Shown in pieces: positions 56,290 through 64,000 of a stretch of DNA of 64,000 nt (positions are counted from its first letter, which is position 1; each line of letters starts with the position of its first letter). The translations under genes and the position numbers were made by a program. This DNA comes from Poecilobothrus nobilitatus (taxonomy: Eukaryota; Arthropoda; Insecta; Diptera; Dolichopodidae): the NCBI GenBank assembly GCA_947095535.1, contig OX352773.1, positions 92,104,670-92,168,669 on the forward strand, given 5' to 3'. The notes beneath the pieces were generated by a model. That model had not been told where the DNA came from. It did no database searches and was given only the letters and a program-made list of their open reading frames with translations.

Positions 56290-58395
56290 TTAGGATTTTA
56301 TTTTTGCATTACAATTTTGTAATATGGAGTGCACTTGTATAGTCAATAATTTTCAAGGAATCTAGAGACATTATTATAACTTATTTATTTCGAATTGATT
56401 TTCCCTTAATGTTAATAACTAGTTAAAGTTTGAAGACCTTTTCAACTTCCATATATTTCATCAGAAATACTTTGGATAGATAAATTGAAACAATATTCTA
56501 AATTGAAAACATTTTACCACCTTCCTATCAGTGACTTCAACATGTTATCAGTAAAGCTTACGATTACCCTACTTAAAAGACTTATCAAGCTTACATAGCT
56601 TATTCCAACAAACGGGATGTTTTATTTATTTTTTTTGTTTTTCATTTATAAAATTTGCTCAACTGATCAGTAAAAGATAATTTTAACGTTTATGGCAACA
56701 TGTGGAGAAATTATTAGAATCAACTACTTGATTAATTTCATTTCCTGGTTAAACTACACAATACAATGTGAACACCTACAGTGTTGCAAAAAAAAAAAAA
56801 TTTTATTCCTAATATATTCAAAGTCATATATAATTTTTAATTTATTTTAAAATTTCTAATTGACCAAAACATTACTACTTCTAAATAATTAAAGTGTTTA
56901 AATTATTAAATTTGGTGTCGCTAAATTTTTCCCACAAGAATTAATACAATATGATATTATCATATTTCAAAATGTCTATTAATTTCATCTATGTTGGTGA
57001 TTGACTTGTAGACTTTGTCTCTCAACTTCTTAAGACAAATATTTCTGTTTTCGCGAAAAATCTTAGTGTTAAGTTTTTTTAAAATTATTCCTAATTCAGA
57101 ATTTTGCATATAAGTACATACATATATTCTAAAAAAAACGTATAACAATGATTCTGTGTCAATCAAGCAACTGTACATAAATATTATGGAAAAAGGACAA
57201 ACGCTGATTTAATAGCCAACTCTAAAATCTGTCATCCTAATTCTCCCATATAAAGTAAATATCATATACTTATAATAAAGTTCAGTTAAATGAAACTCAG
57301 GCAAATGAAATCCAAATGATACTCTAAGACAGGCAAATTAATTACTGACATATACGCTTGCAATAGAGAGATTCAGAAAACTCTAATTTCAATTAAGGAA
57401 AATCTTTTTTGTTAGGAGACTTTTCAACAACAACACTTTTAAAAAACATATTTTTTTTTTATATTAGTTTGCGGAATGCCAAATAATTTCACATGTCAAT
57501 TGTGGCATTAATAACAATATGATATGTTATTAATTCCTATGGGGATTGGGGAGAATTGCCGACCCCTTTTACTATCATCAATATCAAAAATATCAGAAAA
57601 AATTAAAAATTTTTTGGAATATTACCAAAAGAAAAAATTATGAATTTTTCCATTCCGAAATTTTTATATATAATTTTCACATAAATTCAATATTTTTTGA
57701 GTAAATTGGATGTCATTTGTGATTCAAACTACTGATTCTTTAAAGATAGTTTTTTTTTTATATTAATAATATTCAAATATATACAATGTTTATTTATATT
57801 TATTTATTTATATTTATTTATTAATATTTCATTTTATTTTTATTTTTCCACTAACATAATATTTATATTTAAAAAAAAAAAAAGATTTTTATTCGTTTCA
57901 TATATTGTATTAATTGGCTTGGATATGCCTTTTTTTTTGTTTTTTTCTTTATTATCTTTTATTTAAAATTATTCGGCACGGGTGTTCTATAGTTTTAACA
58001 ATAATAATAATAATGATAAAAATAGTAATAAAATCAATATTTTTATTAATGACATTTATGTTCACAACATATCGTGGACCTATACGCAATAACGTGAGCA
58101 TAATTTTTTTTTTAAATATTTATTATACAATTCTTAATTTTATATAATTTTGGTTTTGAGTTTTTTTCTCACTGAAAAATGAATGAATATGGAAAATAAA
58201 TTAAATTTTTAATTTAATATTGGAATTACATATTGTTAAAATAATTGATGATAAATTGAGAATATCAGTTAAACTATAAAGACATTTGCAATGTGCGTGT
58301 GAAACAATTTGGCCCTGATTTGTTTCTTTAACATTTTTTAGTCACGTGGTTAAATAATAATTTTTACTTTCGCATTGTCCTAATAAATTGATGCT
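56290..58395. other. A/T-rich DNA, nothing recognised
   Basis: TTTATTTA-rich tracts at 57785-57850 and homopolymers. Frames at 57178-56960 (-) and 57914-58147 (+) have no recognised domain. Confidence 0.4.
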
Positions 58396-58399
58396 AAGA

Positions 58400-58745
58400 A
58401 CATGGCAAAAGCAGTAACTAACTCGTATAGGAGCCGACAAAAGGACAAAAGGCGGAAACAAACTTACTTATTTGATTATTGATTATTAATTTTACTGGAA
58501 CTATTATCTGAAGGGAATATATAAGCTCGCTGAGGGGTTATAAATTGCGAACAGATCACTGATCAGGGAAGCACAACGGATAACAGAGCTATTTTTGGTT
58601 TCTATTTTTATATTTTTTTTTTTTTTTTACGAGGGTTGGTGGAAAACTCGAAAGTCACCAAGAGGAACTGCACGTGCTTCCTCAGGGTAGTGTTGGACTT
58701 TAACCAACCAAAACCACCCCCCTTTTAAAACCAAACTTTAGGATG
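58400..58745 (+). promoter_or_regulatory. GC-richer island, possible promoter or 5' leader
   Basis: This stands out from its A/T-rich surroundings. It contains a TATA-like ATATATAAG (about 58517-58525), TTATAAAT at about 58539, 'GAACAGATCACTGATCAGGG' (about 58547-58566) and a GC-rich leader-like stretch to 58720. A 26-codon basic frame starts at 58402 (MAKAVTNSYRSR) and stops near 58481. It lies ~3.5 kb before the receptor's first coding exon, a plausible place for an upstream promoter and untranslated exon. No element is diagnostic, so this is inference. Confidence 0.25.
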
Positions 58746-58749
58746 GAAC

Positions 58750-61560
58750 CTTCAATACGAATGTACAGTTTGGTTTTGGGGATAAGGATATACAAAATCT
58801 TTCTAAAATTTTACTCTTGATTTTACATATTTTGTGAAATGCGCTTGGTAAATTCTTTTTCTCTTTGATTTTCAAAAAAAAATTAAATAGTAGGTGTTTT
58901 AAAATTGGTTACAAAATCAAAATTTTTATAAATTTATTAGAGTTTTGACTTTACAAATACATAAGCTTAGAAAGAAATGTATGCCCCACGTCATAATATC
59001 GTATGAAAAAAGTTGTCTGAAAAACTTATTATATATTTGCAAAGGTATCACTACTGTTCGCAAACCTCCTCTAAACAAATTGTTTAAAATCTGATTTTGT
59101 GGCCTAACTTTTATGCCCTCAGTTAAATCTTATATTTAATAAAAACATTTTTTGTTCGATGTAACCGGAGTTTGTCTAAAAACTAAATTAATGATTTTTT
59201 TCAGAAATTTTAGATTTATAACTTATTGTGCCCGTTTTGACACACTTATTGTGTTCTGATATTTGTTAATGAAGAAATATTACCATTACTTGGTTCTTCT
59301 CAATAACCTTCAGGGATTCAGAACACCCACAAGGTTTGACTTAGTTTTTGGAATTTTTCTTGCACAGAGTTAAGTCAAAAGCCAAATGGTAATTTCGACT
59401 TTCTAAAAGCAATCAAAAGGTTCAGCCTACATGGCATGACACTCCATTTTCGATCATTTTTGTTACAATTTTGTGTAACTATTTTGTCAAAATTTTAACT
59501 TTTATGAACTAAGTTTACGTCAATAATTAGACTTTAAGAAAAGTATGTATTAAAATTTAAAATATTTTTGTTAGTTTTGAGAAATAACAGTCTAGTTTTT
59601 TTTTTTTGCTCTATTTTCAATTACTAAGTATGTATGTATATGTATATTAATATTTTTATTAAAAAATAACAACTAATACATTATTAAATTCTCATTCATT
59701 TTAATTTCATCTCAGCTCACCAATTTCAATAAAAATTAATTTTTCTAAATATTTTCATTATTTTTCCTACATATAAAAAATTAAAAGCTATCAAAAACTA
59801 ATTAGATAATTTTCCCACAAATTCCACCAATTAATAATTTATAATTTTACCTTTCAACCATACAATTTAAAAGCAATTTTCATAATCATTATATAATAAT
59901 GTTGCATAAAAAGTTGCATCATTTTCAAAGTAACAAAAAAAATTTAATTTTCACCGCAAAAGAAAGAAGAAAAAAATAATAATATAAAAGTATGCTTTTT
60001 TTTAATCGCTTAATTAAAGAACTTTTAATGCACCAGATGTCACAACTATTGCATAGTTATAGGTTTGTTTTTAATCTTTTTTACTTTAGTTTTTTTTTTT
60101 CCTTTTTTCTGTAATCCAATATAAAAAAGTACTTTATTTTTTTCTTCTTATATTAAGAAAAATATATAAATATAATTTTTTTTTTTGCATTTAATTCTTT
60201 ATCTTAAGTTTTATTTCTTGAAAAATTTCATTTCATTTTCCTGGTATTTTTTTTTTTTTTTTTGACTTTTCTTTTAATTTCATAAGGAATTTTTTTCATT
60301 TTACAAGGAACATTTTGTTATTTATTGAAGAATAAAAACTATTTTCTAGATATTATAATACTTTTTTCTTCTTTGCAAAAATAAAAATAAAATAAAATAA
60401 ATAATAAAAATATTATCAGTATGATTGAACGCCTCGAATTAAAATTTATAGACCATATTATGGGGAAACAGAGTGATTCGGTTTATAAAATTTATAAAAT
60501 ATGAACAGCCATAATTTAAATAAAATTTAAGATTTAGAAATTTAAGCTTAATCTATTTTAAGATTTATTATCTTACTTGAATGTTTAAACCGAATAATTA
60601 AAAAAAGAAGAAAAGTTAACGCTATATATATACATATTTTGCTCTGAAATAGTGTGACTTTGTTTAGAAATACAAAAGTTATAAATGTTTGCTAATGTAG
60701 AAATAAATTTAAACAATTTAATAATTTTCGGGTGCTTAAAACTCAATTGATGTTAAGTTAATGAAGACTTTTTGGTTTTCAGTAAAATATATATCAAATT
60801 TAATTTCTATTTTTCTTCTTGAGTTTTTTTTTTTTTAAAGATCATATTAGTGACATCGTCACAAGAACAGAAACAAATTTTTTTTTAAACCAACATTTAT
60901 TTAATAAGTATTAAAAGGAATTCTACTAGACAGAGAAATTCGAAGCCAGAAAACCTTTTTCCAGATTAACACCAAATTTTCATTTAACTTAATCACTTAA
61001 TACTTGACCTTTATTCCAAAACTAAAAGAAAAACCATATTTTAAAATTTTTTTCATTCTCTTAAGTTATTTCATTTCAAAACACTGTTTAAAAAACGGCA
61101 AAAATTATATCCACGGCAAAGAAATAACAGAAATAAAAAGAAAATTTTTTTTGGATGACATCCTTACATTATGTTGTTGATATCGTTGTCAAAAGAAAAA
61201 ACGTTAAAAAAAAAACTTTTTGATGTGGTCATTTAAAAGTTATCCTGCCGCAATTACTATTATGTTCTACGCGCCTTAAGATTATTATTACTATTTTTAT
61301 TTTTATTTTTATGTTTTTTTTTTTTTATTTTATTTCCTATCATAATTTCGCCCATCACAATTTCTAATAAAAAAAAAAATATTTTTTTCCTTTATTTCTT
61401 TTCCTTTTCTTTGCTACTTCTCATCATATTGTTTGATGTCCTCCTCCTTTTTTATCATCCTTCATTTTATTTCAAATACAAAATATGAGAAAACAAAAAA
61501 AAAAACAAAAAAATGAAAAATCAATTCAATACTTATAGTTATACAAGTTTTTTATTCTTT
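58750..61560. other. A/T-rich DNA, no gene recognised
   Basis: Homopolymer-rich sequence becoming pyrimidine-rich towards 61540-61570, where a splice acceptor lies. Near 58720-58780 'AAAACCAAACT' and 'AGTTTGGTTTT' form an inverted pair. No other signal is recognised. Confidence 0.4.
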
Positions 61561-61570
61561 TTATTTGCAG

Positions 61571-61644
61571 GATTGCTGTTACTGACAACTTTAGGATCAT
61601 CATTTGATTGGGATTATCCTGATTATAATCTATATGTATCTTAA
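61571..61644 (+). CDS. Candidate terminal exon, unknown protein
   Basis: A pyrimidine-rich tract ending TTTATTTGCAG (AG at 61569-61570) precedes an open frame. If one base is carried over from a previous exon, it encodes (G/R)LLLLTTLGSSFDWDYPDYN then LYVS and TAA at 61642-61644. The hydrophobic run followed by an acidic/aromatic tail looks protein-like. The other two frames stop after 4 and 11 codons. I recognise no family and could not find the preceding exon. Alternatively this is a spliced untranslated leader of the receptor gene at 62149. Confidence 0.4.
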
Positions 61645-61870
61645 AAAGTCAATAAAATTAAATAGATTCTACACCATACAAAATTAAAAGAAGAAATATA
61701 TACATATTATAATATATTCGGAATACTTAAACATACCTACTCCAACTATTGAATAAATACATACACATATAAATAATATATATTATATATATATATATAT
61801 ATAAGGAAAATTAATGAAGAAGAAATTACAGTGAATAATAGTGAAAAGAAATAAAGAATAAAAGTTTTTC
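61645..61870 (+). terminator. Possible 3' untranslated region with polyadenylation signals
   Basis: After the stop at 61644, AATAAA occurs at about 61850-61855 and 61857-61862, with earlier AATAAA-like sites near 61648 and 61751. A (TA)n tract lies at 61783-61803. Spaced signals after a stop suit a transcript end, but AATAAA is frequent by chance in DNA this A/T-rich. Confidence 0.3.
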
Positions 61871-62104
61871 TGTCATTAAATATACCATTGTTGATTATAA
61901 CCACCTCTTATTTTTATTGAAGAATCATCAAATGTTGTTGTAAATCATTTACAAAACTTCGAACAACAGGTCATCGATCAAAATTCTTTTAAAAGAAGTT
62001 AAAAAAAAAAATTACATTTAATAAGCACAAAAGTACTGAAAAAAATAAAAAAAGAAAAGGAGAAAGAAAAAACAATTCTTTAAGATAAATTTTTTTTTTT
62101 ATAG

Positions 62105-62148
62105 AAATTTAGTGGATATTTTGAAAATAAGTAAACAGTAAAAACAAA
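62105..62148 (+). other. Possible 5' untranslated part of the receptor exon
   Basis: A T-run ending TTTATAG (AG at 62103-62104) could be a 3' splice site just before the coding start, with 44 bases of leader to the ATG. If it is used, an upstream non-coding exon exists, perhaps near 58540-58740. Confidence 0.35.
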
Positions 62149-62264
62149 ATGGTGACACATGAAACTGTTGTAGAAATTCGTGAAGTTGTACAAAAGATTA
62201 TTATTCCAATTGTATTTGTTGTAGGATTAATTGGAAATTCAATAACGGTAATTGTTTTAACAAG
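62149..62264 (+). CDS. First coding exon of a class A G-protein-coupled receptor
   Basis: ATG at 62149 has insect-like context (AAAACAAAATGG). The 38 codons begin MVTHETVVEIREVVQK, a short extracellular N-terminus without a signal peptide. They continue into the first membrane helix, IIIPIVFVVGLIGNSITVIV, then LT and a split codon. Asn30 in 'GN' is the signature residue of helix 1 in rhodopsin-like receptors, and the 'GN...V.VL' spacing fits. The exon ends at 62264 with AACAAG|GTAAGA, a strong donor in phase 2, giving T-(R/K/S). The style suits insect peptide receptors, which often continue with a basic 'RRMR' loop, but the ligand class cannot be read from one helix. Later exons lie past the window; intron 1 exceeds 1.7 kb. 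Confidence 0.8.
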
Positions 62265-62636
62265 GTAAGAATGACATTTTGAAATATTTTTCTAATATTT
62301 ATAATTCAGATATTTCAGATTACCTAACAATTAGTTTTTCGATATGATCAATGTAGTAGTGCTTATTATTATATGAAATAATTAGTAGAAGTAATTAATA
62401 ACAGCTTACCCACAATATGTCTGACAAACAAAAGTTACAGAAAATATAATATACGAGACAGTGTTGAAAGTGCATTGATAAAACTTTTCTAATGGATCTT
62501 TTTTTAATATTAACCGAAATGGCTATCAAGTGTTGTAGCTAAAATTTATATCTAATATCTAAACTATGTAAAATAATTAATTTTATTTAAATGCGCTTTT
62601 TCGTTTTAATTTTAAAACATTTTTTAAAATATATTT

Positions 62637-63000
62637 GAAAAATTTGCCTATTAGTTTCAGTAAGTCCGTCCGTCCTTCTGTTTACAAAACTTCTACACCA
62701 TTAAAGATAGAGTAATGAAAAGTAACTAAAAGCAGATTAACATAAAACAATAGAATAATATAGAACAGAGTTGTTATAGAACAACTTTTTTTTATGTTGG
62801 CCCACCCATTACGAAGCTTAAAATTAGCGTAAGTTGTCTCAGAAAATGTTGTTTTTACCGCTTCTGTTTAAGAGATGTTAGGTCTCAAAAATTAAAATTT
62901 TGCTATTTTTAATCACCTGTTATGTAGGGTTTCGTTGAAATTCATGAAAGGGTTCCTTTATTTTTCACATTTTCTCTTATATATGAAATTATAAGAAAAA
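62637..63000 (+). repeat. Family Y copy in intron 1 of the receptor gene
   Basis: The blocks AATTTGCCTATTAGTTTCAG, 'TCCGTCCGTCC', 'TTTACAAAACTTCTACACCA', 'CCCATTACGAAGC', 'CTTCTGTTTAAGAGATGTTA', 'TCACCTGTTATGTAGGG' and 'CACATTTTCTCTTATATATG' follow the family Y order. It is colinear with the gene and seems non-coding. Confidence 0.65.
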
Positions 63001-63529
63001 CAATTACAACTAAACATTTTTGTATTCTTTTGTTAAATATTGAAATTACAATCATATAACATAGTTTCTTAGGAAAATAAAATATGTAAGGAGAATAAAA
63101 TATGTTTTTGGATTACGGAATATGGATTTGGATTAGATATTAACTGATTTTAAACTTCTTTGTTGTTTTAAATGAAAAAATAAACACGCTGAAAATAACC
63201 CTTGCAATGACATTTTTATGGGTTTCATAAAGTTAAATTAAAGTTTAATGTAGTACTTATGTATGTTTCTTATAATACTTATATATGTTACTTATATTAT
63301 ATTCTAGTATTCTAGAAATGTGGAGATCTGAAGTGAAAATGTGGCAAAATCAATTTGTAAAAATGATAAAATGTTTGCCAGAAAATTGTATATTAAGGAC
63401 ATGAATAATAATAATTATTAATGACACTAAAAAAAAATTTCTAAAGGTTCTTTGCCCTTTCAGAGCAATTTGTTTAGACGAGTTTATTTAAAAAAATTAA
63501 GGAGTTTTGTCCCCTTCTACAACAAAAAG

Positions 63530-64000
63530 AAAAATTTAGTCAATTGGTAACATGTCATAACTCTTTTTGTCATTAGTCCCTGAGGAAGTTATGACACTTA
63601 TTAAAATTTTAAAGTGTGACATAAGTCCCTTGAAAAAAATGTCATAAATCCCTTAAGGAGTTTTGACACTTTACTTTGTATCATAACTGCCTAAGGGAAA
63701 GGGACTTATGACACAAAATCAAATATTAAAATAAGAATTGAAGTCTATGGGGCCATAATTCTTTTTTTATAATATTTCAAACTTAAAAAAATTAGCAATA
63801 AATTTCAATTAATTTTGGCATTAGCTTAAGCCTGCTTAATGTTATTATGATTCGGCCTTTATGAAGCAAAAGTGTAATACCACTGTAGTACCAGTTTCTA
63901 TTAAATAATTGTGTCTCTCATTTCTGAACTTAACAGTAATTTCACCAATCCTGGTGACATGCCATAAGTTCGAAAGTCATAAGCCCCCATGGACTTATTT
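63530..64000. repeat. Repeated GTCATAAGTCCCT motifs at the right edge
   Basis: Variants of 'TGTCATAAGTCCCTTAAGGA' occur in both orientations near 63554, 63574, 63616, 63646 and 63700-63712 (reverse: AAGGGACTTATGACAC). 'GTCATAAGCCCCCATGGACT' lies near 63976. Clustered direct and inverted motifs suggest an end of a transposon continuing past 64000. The window cuts it, so boundaries are unknown. Confidence 0.5.

Noticed and set aside
58402..58482. Short basic peptide MAKAVTNSYRSR...
   Set aside because: Only 26 codons, no recognised family and no conservation data; mentioned only as part of the possible promoter or leader region.

Overview
The window looks like gene-poor, very A+T-rich animal nuclear DNA. 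The likely source is an insect, and I infer a dipteran. It has long homopolymer and A/T runs, spliced-gene signals, tRNA-derived SINEs, a mariner relic, non-LTR retrotransposon relics, and dispersed repeats built around (GTCC)n. There is no operon structure, dense coding, rRNA gene, CRISPR array or intact tRNA gene. Most short open frames have no recognisable protein and are chance frames in A/T-rich DNA. The host species is an inference.

The one protein-coding segment I trust is near the right end. A first coding exon at 62149-62264 starts in good translation context, encodes the N-terminus and first membrane helix of a class A (rhodopsin-like) G-protein-coupled receptor, and ends at a good splice donor. 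The rest of that gene lies beyond the window. Just upstream (61571-61644) is a candidate terminal exon with a splice acceptor, stop codon and polyadenylation signals. A second, weaker candidate is a GC-rich island at 25029-25109.

Much of the recognisable content is mobile DNA, nearly all dead. From left to right it includes:
- Reverse-transcriptase fragments at 1135-1505, 1640-1860 and 11500-11940 (+), and at 3760-5160, 38010-38140, 42410-42800 and 51420-52105 (-).
- A foldback-like element with ~320-bp tandem-repeat inverted ends (10166-11494).
- A ~1.05-kb MULE-like element with matching 9-bp target duplications (17273-18317), inserted into a tRNA-derived element.
- Two MITE-like inverted-repeat elements (24332-24722 and about 26205-26983).
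- An internally deleted mariner with intact ends (44379-45061).

Two tRNA-derived SINE families are visible. 'SINE-E' has a Glu-tRNA-like head and is about 360-400 bp when long; it has five heads plus one tail fragment. 'SINE-G' has a GGGGCCTCGG head and two copies, one with a perfect 11-bp target duplication.

Two dispersed repeat families recur. 'Family X' has ~140-bp tandem units carrying a GTTGTATGGCAGCTACTCG block, a GTCC tract and a terminal hairpin. 'Family Y' has the order GTCCGTCC, CCGTTATGTGAAAACC, CCCCTGTTTAAGAGCT. X has five main loci and Y about ten partial ones. A separate ~265-bp tandem repeat lies at 20690-21310. The remaining stretches are low-complexity A/T DNA, consistent with intergenic or long intronic sequence.
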